From contig JAWKQM010000004.1 of NCBI GenBank assembly GCA_041390145.1, positions 186,001-250,000 on the forward strand: 64,000 nt of DNA. The letters run 5' to 3'. Below are positions 26,306-34,576 of the stretch, in pieces (the stretch's first letter is position 1; each line of letters starts with the position of its first letter). The translations under genes and the position numbers were made by a program. The notes under the pieces are model-generated. The model did not search any database. It saw only the letters and a program-made list of their open reading frames with translations, and was not told the origin of the DNA. This DNA is from Gemmatimonadales bacterium. GTDB lineage: Bacteria; Gemmatimonadota; Gemmatimonadetes; Gemmatimonadales; GWC2-71-9.

Positions 26306-27279
26306 GCCCATTGCTCGAAGTTGAGGACCTGCGTATCGCCTTCCCGACGTCGGGCGCCACCTCGCACCCGGTGGACGGCGTGAGCTTCTCGCTTTCGAAG
26401 GGCGAGCTGCTCGCCGTGGTCGGCGAATCAGGCTGCGGCAAGAGCCTGACGTCGCTGGCCCTTCTCCGGCTCGTCCCTCCCCCCGGTCAGATCCTTCCGG
26501 GCAGCGCCATCCGGCTCGGCGGCACCGACGTGCTCGCGCTGAAGGACTCGGAGCTCCGCGGCATCAGGGGCCGCCGCATCGGGATGATCTTCCAGGACCC
26601 GATGACGAGCCTCAATCCTGTGTTCACCGTGGCCGATCAGATCAGCGAGAGCGTGCGGGCCCACCAGAAGGTGTCCAAGCGCGCTGCGCGGGACCGAGCG
26701 CTCGAACTGCTGCAGGAAGTCGGGATTCCCGACCCCGTGGAGCGGCTCGACAACTATCCGCACCAGATGAGTGGTGGCATGCGCCAGCGGGTGATGATCG
26801 CCATCGCCCTCGCCTCGGAGCCCGAGCTCCTGATTGCCGACGAGCCGACCACGGCACTCGACGTGACCGTACAGGCGCAAATCCTCGAGCTGCTCGACGG
26901 ACTGCGGGCCAAGCGCGGCATGGCGGTGCTGCTCATCACCCACGACCTCGGCATCGTGGCGGGGCGGGCCGACCGCGTGGCCGTGATGTACGCCGGGCGG
27001 CTGGTGGAGGAGGCACCGACGGCAGCGCTCTTCGCGCGGCCCTCGCATCCCTACACGAAGGGGCTCCTGGCCTCGGTGCCACGCATCACCGGCGCCGTCA
27101 CACGGTTGACGCCCATCGCCGGTACCGTGCCGCCCCCCACCGCGTGGCCCGCCGGCTGTCGTTTCCACCCCCGGTGTCCCGCCGTGCTCCCCCGCTGCGC
27201 CACCGACGATCCGCCAGCACTTCCCGTCGGACCACACCACCAGATGCGCTGCTGGCTGGCGGAAGCGGGGCAGCCATGA
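26302..27279 (+). CDS. dppD: Peptide ABC transporter ATP-binding protein, DppD type
   Basis: 325-residue ATPase: Walker A GESGCGKS, Q-loop FQDPMTSLNPV, signature MSGGMRQR, Walker B LLIADEPTTALD, H-loop LLITHDLG. The C-terminal oligopeptide-permease extension with a cysteine cluster (CRFHPRCPAVLPRC) is present, as in enzymes that bind an iron-sulfur centre there. Overlaps DppC and DppF genes by four bases. Confidence 0.93.
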   Translation: MSPLLEVEDLRIAFPTSGATSHPVDGVSFSLSKGELLAVVGESGCGKSLTSLALLRLVPPPGQILPGSAIRLGGTDVLALKDSELRGIRGRRIGMIFQDPMTSLNPVFTVADQISESVRAHQKVSKRAARDRALELLQEVGIPDPVERLDNYPHQMSGGMRQRVMIAIALASEPELLIADEPTTALDVTVQAQILELLDGLRAKRGMAVLLITHDLGIVAGRADRVAVMYAGRLVEEAPTAALFARPSHPYTKGLLASVPRITGAVTRLTPIAGTVPPPTAWPAGCRFHPRCPAVLPRCATDDPPALPVGPHHQMRCWLAEAGQP

Positions 27280-28253
27280 GCGCCCCGCTCCTCGAAGTGC
27301 GCGACCTGGTCAAGCACTACAAGGCCACCGGGTTCCTCGCGCGGAAATCGCCACCGGTGCGCGCGGTGGATGGCGTATCGTTCTCAGTGGGCAAGGGGGA
27401 AACCCTCGGGCTCGTCGGCGAGTCCGGCTGTGGCAAGTCCACCGTGGGCCGGACGATCCTCAGGCTGCAGGACGCCACCGCCGGGTCGGTCTCCTTCGAC
27501 GGGAGCGATTTCCTCGCGCTCGATTCGGCCTCCCTCCGGCAGGCCCGGCGCAAGCTCCAGATCATCTTCCAGGACCCCTACAGTTCGCTCAACCCGCGCA
27601 TGACCGTCGGCGACGCGATTGCGGAGGGGATCGAGATCCACCGGCTCGCGCCGCGCGCAGAGATCGGGGGCCGAGTGGCGCAGCTTCTCGAAGAAGTCGG
27701 GCTGGACCCCGGCTACGCGACGCGCTATCCGCACGAGTTCTCCGGCGGCCAGCGCCAGCGCGTTGGCATCGCCCGGGCGCTCGCGGTAGAACCCGCCTTC
27801 ATCGTCTGCGACGAGCCGGTGTCGGCGCTCGACGTGTCGGTCCAGGCGCAGGTGCTGAACCTCCTGGCCGACCTGCAGGCGCGGCGCGGCATCTCCTACC
27901 TCTTCATCGCGCACGACCTGGCAGTGGTCCGCCAGATTGCCCACCGGGTGGCGGTGATGTACCTCGGCCGCATCGTGGAGACCGGCCCGACCGAGGAGGT
28001 GCTCGCCCATCCTGCCCATCCGTACACCAAGGCGCTGCTTTCCGCGGTGCCCGTACCCGATCCCGATACGCAGCGGCTGCGCATTGTCCTGCCCGGCGAT
28101 CCACCCAGCCCCTCCAACCCGCCGTCCGGCTGCGCCTTCCACCCGCGCTGTCCGCATCCTGCGAAAGATGCGCGGTGCACCACCGAGCGGCCGCTGCTGC
28201 ACCAGCTCGGTGGAATCGAGGTCGCCTGCCACCACGCAGAGGAGCGCCGCTGA
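27276..28253 (+). CDS. dppF: Peptide ABC transporter ATP-binding protein, DppF type
   Basis: 325-residue second ATPase: Walker A GESGCGKSTVGR, FQDPYSSLNPRMTV, signature FSGGQRQRVGIARAL, Walker B FIVCDEPVSALDVSVQ. C-terminal CAFHPRCPHPAKDARC extension matches DppF/OppF. The stop shares one base with the RidA ATG (TGATG), linking the transporter to the downstream enzymes. Confidence 0.93.
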   Translation: MSAPLLEVRDLVKHYKATGFLARKSPPVRAVDGVSFSVGKGETLGLVGESGCGKSTVGRTILRLQDATAGSVSFDGSDFLALDSASLRQARRKLQIIFQDPYSSLNPRMTVGDAIAEGIEIHRLAPRAEIGGRVAQLLEEVGLDPGYATRYPHEFSGGQRQRVGIARALAVEPAFIVCDEPVSALDVSVQAQVLNLLADLQARRGISYLFIAHDLAVVRQIAHRVAVMYLGRIVETGPTEEVLAHPAHPYTKALLSAVPVPDPDTQRLRIVLPGDPPSPSNPPSGCAFHPRCPHPAKDARCTTERPLLHQLGGIEVACHHAEERR

Positions 28254-28654
28254 TGCGGAGCCGGGTCTCGAGTGGCACCCAGTGGGAACCGATTGTCGGC
28301 TATTCCCGTGCGGTCCGCATCGGACGCTGGGTGCATGTGTCGGGAACCACCGCCACGGACGGCCAGGGCGGCATCGTCGGCGAGGGCGACGCCTACGCAC
28401 AGGCAATCCAGACCCTCGACAACATCGAGCGCGCGCTGCGGCAGGCCGGCGCCACGATGGCAGATGTGGTCCGCACCCGGATGTACGTCACCGACATTGA
28501 CCAGTGGGAGGCCGTCGGCCGGGCGCATGGCGAGCGCTTCGGTGACATCCGGCCCGCCACCAGCATGGTGGAGGTGAGCCGACTCATCGACCCCCGCATG
28601 CTCGTCGAGATCGAGGCCGACGCCTGCCTCGATGGGTCCGCCGCCGACGACTGA
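28253..28654 (+). CDS. ridA: RidA/YjgF/UK114 family protein
   Basis: 133 residues. RidA enzymes deaminate reactive enamine/imine intermediates made by PLP enzymes. The family arginine is in IRPATSMVEVSRL, with VRIGRWVHVSGTTA and the MADVVRTRMYVTD segment. The catalytic glutamate near the C-terminus lies in LVEIEADA. Its position after a peptide transporter and before PhzF and a D-aminopeptidase suggests clean-up during amino-acid breakdown, which is inferred. Confidence 0.88.
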   Translation: MRSRVSSGTQWEPIVGYSRAVRIGRWVHVSGTTATDGQGGIVGEGDAYAQAIQTLDNIERALRQAGATMADVVRTRMYVTDIDQWEAVGRAHGERFGDIRPATSMVEVSRLIDPRMLVEIEADACLDGSAADD

Positions 28655-28682
28655 CCCCGCCCTCCCTCCTGGATACCCGACC

Positions 28683-29471
28683 ATGCCCCTCGCGCTCCAT
28701 CATATCGACGCCTTCACCGACCGCCCCTTTGCCGGCAACCCGGCGGCCGTCTGCCTGCTCGAACAGGAAATGGATGACGCCTGGATGCAGTCGGTGGCGC
28801 AGGAGATGAACCTCTCCGAGACCGCCTTCCTTCTCCCCCGCGACGACGGGTTCAGCCTCCGCTGGTTCACCCCCGAGGTGGAGGTGGAGCTCTGCGGACA
28901 CGCCACCCTGGCGAGCGCACACTTTCTCTGGTCGGAACGCCACCTCAAGCCAGACGCGGTCGCCCGTTTTCACACCCAGAGCGGTCTCCTGACCGCCACC
29001 CAGCGCGACGGCTGGATCGAGCTCGATTTCCCGGCAACACCCGCGGTCCCCGCCCCCGCGCCGGCCGGCATGGCTGCCGCCCTCGGCTGCACCCCGGTGG
29101 CCGTGACCAAGTCGGCGTACGACTACCTGATCGAAGTGGCCACGGAGGCCGAGGTGCGCGCGCTCGAGCCGGACTTTCGCGCGCTGCGCGTGGTGAACGC
29201 CCGCGGCGTGATCGTGACCGCCGTCGGCGACAACGGGAAGTACGATTTTGTTTCCCGCTTCTTCGGCCCTGCCGTCGGTATCAACGAGGATCCGGTGACC
29301 GGCTCGGCACACTGCGTCATGGGCCCGTACTGGCAGGAGCGGCTGGAACGGTCATCCTTCCTTGCCTACCAGGCCTCGCCTCGCGGCGGAGAGGTGCGGG
29401 TGGAGGTCCGGGGAAGCCGGGTGCAGCTCGGGGGCAAGGCCGTCACGGTGTCGCGCGGAGAGCTGCTGTGA
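28683..29471 (+). CDS. PhzF-family isomerase/epimerase-like protein
   Basis: 262 residues of the diaminopimelate-epimerase-like fold. Family motifs: IDAFTDRPFAGNPAAVCLL, LSETAFLLP with the general-base Glu, EVELCGHATLASAHFL, and the phosphate/carboxylate loop NEDPVTGSAHCVMGPYW. PhzF isomerises trans-2,3-dihydro-3-hydroxyanthranilate in phenazine producers, but most homologues have other, unknown substrates. The catalytic glutamate is kept. No other phenazine gene is present here. Confidence 0.85.
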   Translation: MPLALHHIDAFTDRPFAGNPAAVCLLEQEMDDAWMQSVAQEMNLSETAFLLPRDDGFSLRWFTPEVEVELCGHATLASAHFLWSERHLKPDAVARFHTQSGLLTATQRDGWIELDFPATPAVPAPAPAGMAAALGCTPVAVTKSAYDYLIEVATEAEVRALEPDFRALRVVNARGVIVTAVGDNGKYDFVSRFFGPAVGINEDPVTGSAHCVMGPYWQERLERSSFLAYQASPRGGEVRVEVRGSRVQLGGKAVTVSRGELL

Positions 29472-29803
29472 GCGAGGCAGCGGTCGACGCCTTCGGCATC
29501 CTCGACCTTCGAGTGGGACGAATCACCCGGGCGGAACCCAATACCGGCGCGCGCAAACCGTCCTACCGCCTCTGGATCGACTTTGGCGACCTAGGCCAAC
29601 GCACCTCGAGTGCCCAGCTCACCGAGGTCTACACGGCCGAGGAACTTGTCGGGCGGCAGGTGGTCGCCGCGGTGAACCTCGGATCCCGGCGCATCGCCGG
29701 GTTCGTCTCCGAGGTCCTGGTGCTTGGCCTGCCCAACGAGGAGGGCCAGGTGGTGTTGCTGCAGCCGGAACGGACCGTGCCGCTCGGCGGCCGGGTCTAC
29801 TGA
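29468..29803 (+). CDS. csaA: CsaA-like tRNA-binding-domain protein
   Basis: 111 residues forming an OB-fold tRNA-binding domain: ILDLRVGRITRAEPNTGARKPSYRL, SAQLTEVYTAEELVGRQVVAAVNL and SEVLVLGLPNE match CsaA. Bacillus CsaA is a dimeric secretion chaperone. The GTG start overlaps the PhzF stop by four bases. Inclusion in a peptide-uptake operon is not explained by known functions. Confidence 0.88.
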   Translation: MSEAAVDAFGILDLRVGRITRAEPNTGARKPSYRLWIDFGDLGQRTSSAQLTEVYTAEELVGRQVVAAVNLGSRRIAGFVSEVLVLGLPNEEGQVVLLQPERTVPLGGRVY

Positions 29804-29813
29804 GGGAGTAACG

Positions 29814-30638
29814 ATGCGGATTTACCTGTCGGTGGACATGGAAGGGGTGGCGGGGGTGGTACACGAGGATCAGACCAACCCGATCGACCCGAATTGCGCC
29901 GGCGAGTATGGCCGCTTTCGCCGGATCATGACCGGGGAGGCGAACGCCGCCATCGAGGGGGCGCTGGCGGCAGGCGCCACGCGGGTCGTGGTCAACGACA
30001 GCCACTGGCTGATGCGGAACCTGCTCGCCGAGGAGTTGCATCCGGCGGCTGAACTGGTGAGCGGGTCGACCAAGCCCCGCTCGATGCTCGAAGGCATCGA
30101 GGAGGGGTTCGACGCCGCCTGCTTCATTGGCTATCACGCCCGGGCCGGAACGGCGCGGGCGATCCTCGATCACACCTATACCGACAAGATTTTCCGGGTG
30201 ACGATCAATGGACAGGAAGTCGGTGAACTCGGATTGAACGCGGCGCTGGCGGGGAGATTCGGTGTGCCAGTGGCGCTCGTGTCGGGCGATCAGGCGCTCG
30301 CTGCCGAGTGCACGGCGCTTCTTGGAGAGGGCACGCGGGCGGTGGTGGTGAAGCACGCCGTGGCCCGGCACGGCGCCCGGTCGCTGGCCCCCGAGGAAGC
30401 ACGACGGCGCATTCGCGACGGGGTGACGGCGGCGGTCAGCGCGCCGCCGACGCCGTGGACGGTTTCGTCGCCGGCCACGATTGAGGTGGAATTCTGCTCA
30501 AGTCATCACGCCGATATGGCCGAACTGGTCCCCGGGAGCGAGCGGCTCGGTGCCAGGACGCTGCGCGTGACGCACGACGACTACGCCGAGGCGTTCAGCG
30601 CGTTTCGTGCGCTCTACAACCTGGCATCGGTGCCCTGA
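29814..30638 (+). CDS. dppA: M55-family D-aminopeptidase, DppA type
   Basis: 274 residues. MRIYLSVDMEGVAGV carries Asp8 and Glu10, NDSHWLMRNL and GYHARAG carry histidines, and ALVSGDQAL follows, all zinc-site or active-site elements of the DppA decamer. Bacillus DppA cleaves D-Ala-D-Ala and D-Ala-Gly-Gly and sits in the dppABCDE operon, and the same pairing with a dipeptide importer is seen here. GAGGGAG is a strong ribosome site. The last 44 bases are convergent with the DUF4173 gene. Confidence 0.92.
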   Translation: MRIYLSVDMEGVAGVVHEDQTNPIDPNCAGEYGRFRRIMTGEANAAIEGALAAGATRVVVNDSHWLMRNLLAEELHPAAELVSGSTKPRSMLEGIEEGFDAACFIGYHARAGTARAILDHTYTDKIFRVTINGQEVGELGLNAALAGRFGVPVALVSGDQALAAECTALLGEGTRAVVVKHAVARHGARSLAPEEARRRIRDGVTAAVSAPPTPWTVSSPATIEVEFCSSHHADMAELVPGSERLGARTLRVTHDDYAEAFSAFRALYNLASVP

Positions 30639-32085
30639 CCCCAGTCAGCTCGCGCGCGGCCGAACGCCGAGAGAGGTTCCATTCCCTGCCCGCCTTCGAG
30701 TCCTGCCCCCACCGGCGCTGCAAGCCCTGCATCACGAGGCAGCGATCTTCCGCCGACATGCCAGGGACCGCCCTGAGCATGGTCGGCACCGCATCCGCAC
30801 TCAGTTGCACCAGGTACGTCCGGTCAAGCGCCGCGCCGGCGTGCGCACGATCCAGGTTCACCGTCGCGATCAGGGCATCGGGATTGATGACGTTCAGCGT
30901 CAGCAGCACCGCGAAGGCTCCGGCCAGCGTCCCGGGGACGAACCGCGACCGGCGGCCACGGAGCACCGTCATCCCGAACCACCCGAACACTCCCGCAAGC
31001 CAGAGCATGAAGGCGATCGTGTAGAACCGCAGTTCGGTCAGACCGTACAGCGAGCCGTACAGCACCATGCGATAGAAAGCGCTGGCCAGGATGAGCGCCA
31101 GCAGAACGATCACGGCCAGCGTCAGCCGATGGAAGCGGGTCACCGCCGCCGGTTCCCGCCGGCTGACACACCAGTCGGCGAAGTGCAACAGCGGAAGCGA
31201 GAGCGCCGCCACCCAGACGAGCTCGAAGAAGCCCTTGCGCGCGTACTCCGAGACCGTCATTCCCATGGTTGCCTGAAAGGCCTGCGCCGACAGGAAGAAC
31301 TCCCCCGCCTGAAAACCGACGAAGACGGCCAGCAGCCCGCCGATCGCGGCGACGAAGGTGTACAGGATGGTCGGCGGGAGCTCGGGACGAGCCATCGCCC
31401 GTTCGGGACGGCGCCCCTCCAGCCAGAAGCCCGTCCGCAGGATACCGGTACCGATCCAGGCAATGACCCCGATCCGCACGAATTGTTGCACCTCGGGCCA
31501 GAGATCGATCGACAGCGCCTGCGACACCGTCTTGGCGAAGAGCGGATCGGCGGAGCCAAGGAGCCCCCCAAAGACGACCAGGACCGGGACAGCGGCGACG
31601 AATCCGACCCCGACCGAGGCGAGGCGCCGCGTCTTGCCGGCCACCGGCAGTTCGTTCCAGCTGATGTCGTGGACGAGCGCAGGCAGCGGACCGACGATCA
31701 CGCCGCCGACGGCCCAGAATGCGCTGCGTAGCAGCGCGGAGACCGGAATGCGGTTCAGGGCGCGCAGTTGGCTGGTCGCCACGACGACCACGAACAAGAC
31801 ACCGAGCCAGAGCAGGTTGAGCCCGAAGAGCGCGGGCGAGTCACGCCAGATCAAGCATGGGATCGTCACCCACGCGGCGACGGCGAGCCAGCGCGCCGGA
31901 GGCAGCGCCGTGAGGGCGCCGGTGCGAATCAGCGCGGTGGCACCGAGCAATGTGGCAGTGAACCAGAGGACGAGGTTCAGCCGGTCCGGCACCCAACGCT
32001 GCAGTACCTCTCCCGCCACGCCAAGCACTAGACCGACGAGGAGAAGGGCCAGCGCCCGCTGCGTGCGTCCGTGCATGGTTGTCAC
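30595..32085 (-). CDS. DUF4173 (DUF4153-like) polytopic membrane protein
   Basis: 496 residues with about 12 hydrophobic segments and little polar loop sequence. The middle contains LPALVHDISWNELPVAGKTRR and GLLGSADPLFAKTVSQAL, and the C-terminus contains YRMVLYGSLYGLTELRFYTIAFMLW, NPDALIATVNLDRA and DRTYLVQLSADAVP, all features of DUF4173 proteins. Function unknown. Its ATG overlaps the stop of the upstream gene by four bases. It is the last gene of the minus operon starting at 34386. Confidence 0.85.
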   Translation of the reverse strand: MTTMHGRTQRALALLLVGLVLGVAGEVLQRWVPDRLNLVLWFTATLLGATALIRTGALTALPPARWLAVAAWVTIPCLIWRDSPALFGLNLLWLGVLFVVVVATSQLRALNRIPVSALLRSAFWAVGGVIVGPLPALVHDISWNELPVAGKTRRLASVGVGFVAAVPVLVVFGGLLGSADPLFAKTVSQALSIDLWPEVQQFVRIGVIAWIGTGILRTGFWLEGRRPERAMARPELPPTILYTFVAAIGGLLAVFVGFQAGEFFLSAQAFQATMGMTVSEYARKGFFELVWVAALSLPLLHFADWCVSRREPAAVTRFHRLTLAVIVLLALILASAFYRMVLYGSLYGLTELRFYTIAFMLWLAGVFGWFGMTVLRGRRSRFVPGTLAGAFAVLLTLNVINPDALIATVNLDRAHAGAALDRTYLVQLSADAVPTMLRAVPGMSAEDRCLVMQGLQRRWGQDSKAGREWNLSRRSAARELTGVRAPMPGCRAHETR

Positions 32086-32666
32086 TCGCCGAGTCCGAGG
32101 GTGGTCTTCCCGACCGCCCTACTGTTCGCCGGCCCGAGGAGGAGCGCCTCAGGCAGGTCCGGGTAGATGACCCGCAGCGTGTAGGGAGAATCCTCTGGAG
32201 GGGCCGTGAAGGTCACGGTATCCACAGTTGATTGGCCCGCGGCAATCGGCTCGAGGAAGGTCTTCCCCTCCTGATAGGGTGCCAGCGCAATACCGGTCCG
32301 CCCAACGAGCCGGAACTGGAGGGATTTGGGGTACTCCGGCTCCGCCTTCGCGTCACTTCGCGCCTGCACGACCAACCCAATCCGGTCCTCCTCCATGTCC
32401 ACCTGCGTGACCGAGATGTGGAGGTGGCAATCGAACCCGCAGAAGGAGAGTTCCTCGCCGATCGGGAGGACCCGCCGCGGCGCCAGGGCGCCCGAGAGTA
32501 CGACGCCGAGGAGGTAGACGACCACCAGCCCGCCGGTACCCAGCGCGGCGCGGCGTGCGAGCCGGCGATCGCCCCGGGCCAGCCCAAAGGCGGTGACCCC
32601 CAGGCCGAAGACCAGCAGCAGCGCGGAGCCAATGAGGGCCAGGACTCCGAGAAAATGGGCGAGCAT
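32082..32666 (-). CDS. Membrane-anchored protein of unknown function
   Basis: 194 residues: two N-terminal membrane segments (about 5-30 and 42-62), then an exported beta-rich domain with EELSFCGFDCHLHISV, which has a possible disulphide or metal-site CxxxCHLH, and QFRLVGRTGIALAP. The soluble part resembles extracellular Ig-like DUF4352-type modules in length and strand pattern. It is coupled by overlap to DUF4173 and lies 23 bases after uppS, so the two membrane proteins may act together at the envelope. Confidence 0.7.
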   Translation of the reverse strand: MLAHFLGVLALIGSALLLVFGLGVTAFGLARGDRRLARRAALGTGGLVVVYLLGVVLSGALAPRRVLPIGEELSFCGFDCHLHISVTQVDMEEDRIGLVVQARSDAKAEPEYPKSLQFRLVGRTGIALAPYQEGKTFLEPIAAGQSTVDTVTFTAPPEDSPYTLRVIYPDLPEALLLGPANSRAVGKTTLGLGE

Positions 32667-32689
32667 CGGTGCAACCTCCGGGGGAATGG

Positions 32690-33418
32690 TCAGATGGCGG
32701 CGCTGAGCGGCAGGCCGCCAAAGCGTCGACTGCGTGCGCGAAACTCGATCAGGGCCAGGTGCAGGTCATGCTCGCCGAAGTCCGGCCACATGGTGTCGCT
32801 GAAGTACAGCTCGGCATAGGCCGATTCCCAGAGGAGGAAGTCGCTCAGCCGCTGTTCACCGCCGGTCCGGATCAGGAGATCGACAGGGGGTACCTCCGGG
32901 CCTCCCCGGCCCGCATCCGTGACCGCACGGTCGAACGCCTCCCGGCTCGGCAGTACCTGGTCCGCCAGGGCGACGGCGGCGGCCACGATGGCATCACGCC
33001 CTGAGTAATCCACGGCGACGCGCAGGTGGAGACGGCAGCCGCGCCGGGTGGCCTCCTCTGCCGCGTCGATGGCAGTGAGGAGCGGCAGCGGCAGACGGTC
33101 GCGCCGGCCGATGACCGACAGTCGGATGCCCTCCGCAACGCAACGCGCCGTTTCCCGCCGCAGGTGTTCACGGAAGAGCCGGAGCAGCCAGCGCACTTCG
33201 CGCTCGGGACGGGTCCAATTGTCGGACGAGAAGGCGTAGAGCGTCAGGGTGCCGACGCCCGCGGCGGGGGCCGCCTCCACGAGGCGGCGGACCGCCCCCG
33301 CTCCCGCCTGGTGGCCCGCTGCACGGGGAAGCCCCCGCTGCGTGGCCCAGCGACCGTTTCCGTCGAGAATGACGGCGAGGTGGAGCCCGGGTGGAGCAGC
33401 AGGGACTGAGTCAGGCAT
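32690..33418 (-). CDS. uppS: Isoprenyl (undecaprenyl) diphosphate synthase
   Basis: 242-residue cis-prenyltransferase making the lipid carrier for cell-wall sugars. VILDGNGRWA contains catalytic Asp19 and SSDNWTRPEREV and RTGGEQRLSDFLLWESAYAELYFSDTMWPDF are the family's motifs III-V. The start lies eight bases inside the regulator gene, so it is part of its operon. Only this copy is seen, so it may be the sole or a second UppS. Confidence 0.95.
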   Translation of the reverse strand: MPDSVPAAPPGLHLAVILDGNGRWATQRGLPRAAGHQAGAGAVRRLVEAAPAAGVGTLTLYAFSSDNWTRPEREVRWLLRLFREHLRRETARCVAEGIRLSVIGRRDRLPLPLLTAIDAAEEATRRGCRLHLRVAVDYSGRDAIVAAAVALADQVLPSREAFDRAVTDAGRGGPEVPPVDLLIRTGGEQRLSDFLLWESAYAELYFSDTMWPDFGEHDLHLALIEFRARSRRFGGLPLSAAI

Positions 33419-33791
33419 CGCGCGTCCGCTGGATGAGAGCTTCCATGTGATCGAGGTAGGTGGTCAGCGCCCGGCGGCCACGAGGGGTCAGCCGAAAGTC
33501 CGTCCGGGGCACCCGCCCGGCGAAGCCCTTCCGGCACTCGAGGTATCCTGCATCCTCCAGTTTTCGCGCATGGACGCTGAGGTTGCCGTCGGAGGTGTCG
33601 ATGAGCGCCTTGAGTTCGGTGAACGAGAGCCACTCATGTCCGGCAAGCGCGCTGACGATGGCCAGTCGCTTCCGCTCGTGAATCAGGTGGTCGAGATCCG
33701 TCGCGGCGTTCCCGTGGCCGTCGACCGCGTTCAGGCGGCCCGAGGCATCGGCCGCTGAGTGGGCCTTGCGTGCCGAGGAGGACTTAGCCAC
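33411..33791 (-). CDS. Winged-helix transcriptional regulator (HTH_27 type)
   Basis: 126 residues from a GTG that overlaps the upstream membrane-protein gene by eight bases. Residues ~35-110 form a winged helix: RKRLAIVSALAGHEWLSFTELKALI, SDGNLSVHARKLEDAGYLECRKG and RVPRTDFRLTPRGRRALTTYLDH. The N-terminal 25 residues are Lys/Ser/Ala-rich. The family acts as homodimeric repressors. The palindrome at 34427-34441 beside the operon promoter is a candidate site for it. Confidence 0.85.
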   Translation of the reverse strand: MAKSSSARKAHSAADASGRLNAVDGHGNAATDLDHLIHERKRLAIVSALAGHEWLSFTELKALIDTSDGNLSVHARKLEDAGYLECRKGFAGRVPRTDFRLTPRGRRALTTYLDHMEALIQRTRDA

Positions 33792-34386
33792 CGTGCCGCC
33801 TGGCGATGTACCAACCGAATCCGATCTGGACGACGCCGAATCCGGCCGCCATGCCGACGTCGCCCCACGCCGGCCAGAAGAGGGCCACGGCGCCGACGCC
33901 CATGAGCACCAGACCCATGAGCGGGACGGCACGCACCGAGAAGGCTCCACCCGTTACGACACCGGCACCGTAGAGGAGGAGCCAGACGCCGGGCAGGAGT
34001 TCGGGTTTGCCCGCGCCCAGGAGGGCGGCGGTCAGAAGGGCGCCCACCACCACCGGCGGCGCAAAGCTCAGGAGGAACTGCCGCGCAGGTCGGGCCAGCA
34101 CCGACCCCTGCAGCCGGCGCGACTTCCTGCCAAGGGACCAGGCGCCGATGAGGAAGGCGAGCACCCCCTCCCCAAGCCAGACGCCAAGCCAGGCCCGTGC
34201 GGACGAGGCCTCGCCCGCGATGCCAGCCGCGACGAGCGCGGTGGCCCCCATCCAGACCCCGCCCCACCCCGGTACGCCGGTGAACGCGGTGGCGCGCTCC
34301 ATCGTGTTTCGGATGAAGGAGAGGTTCTCGCGGGCTCGGTCACCGAGGTCCGTGCCGGCGCGGGGCGCGGCAGGTTGATCAGGCAT
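33784..34386 (-). CDS. Polytopic membrane protein linked to a winged-helix regulator
   Basis: 200 residues, starting at the ATG at 34386, with six hydrophobic segments and a basic loop LGRKSRRLQGS. An N-terminal cytosolic stretch has LGDRARENLSFIRNTMERATAF. Such small membrane proteins are commonly paired with HTH_27 regulators, as here. No known transport or enzyme motif is seen. The -10 box ends eight bases before the ATG and there is no SD, so the message is nearly leaderless. An in-frame GTG at 34404 lies upstream of that -10. Confidence 0.8.
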   Translation of the reverse strand: MPDQPAAPRAGTDLGDRARENLSFIRNTMERATAFTGVPGWGGVWMGATALVAAGIAGEASSARAWLGVWLGEGVLAFLIGAWSLGRKSRRLQGSVLARPARQFLLSFAPPVVVGALLTAALLGAGKPELLPGVWLLLYGAGVVTGGAFSVRAVPLMGLVLMGVGAVALFWPAWGDVGMAAGFGVVQIGFGWYIARRHGG

Positions 34387-34394
34387 GGTGGGAC

Positions 34395-34423
34395 AGTCTA
34401 GCACAGAGTCATCATGTCGTCAA
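34395..34423 (-). promoter_or_regulatory. Promoter of the membrane protein/regulator/uppS operon
   Basis: On the minus strand TTGACG (34423-34418) and TAGACT (34400-34395) are separated by exactly 17 bases, the best sigma-70-type match seen in the window. Transcription should begin about seven bases after the -10, next to the ATG at 34386. Confidence 0.75.
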
Positions 34424-34426
34424 GTA

Positions 34427-34441
34427 CTTTGTATTACAAAG
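34427..34441. promoter_or_regulatory. Perfect 15-base palindrome, possible operator
   Basis: CTTTGTA and TACAAAG flank a single central base, and the palindrome ends four bases before the -35 box of the minus-strand operon. It is AT-rich in a GC-rich region, as operators often are. The winged-helix regulator encoded in the operon is the obvious candidate to bind it, but the plus-strand lipoprotein gene could also be controlled from here. Confidence 0.5.
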
Positions 34442-34576
34442 CTACACCCACTGTGCATCCTCCAGCTCCCCAGTCGTCCCCCGCCGTTGTCCGGACGGCT
34501 CTCGGCGCCAGACTAGCGGCCCCGGGATCCGCGGGACAACTTTCCACCCCCCTTCACCCAGCAGCCCCAGGTGTCG

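Noticed and set aside
28683..29471. PhzF as a sign of phenazine biosynthesis
   Set aside because: No phzA/B/C/D/E/G genes are near, and most PhzF-family proteins have other roles.
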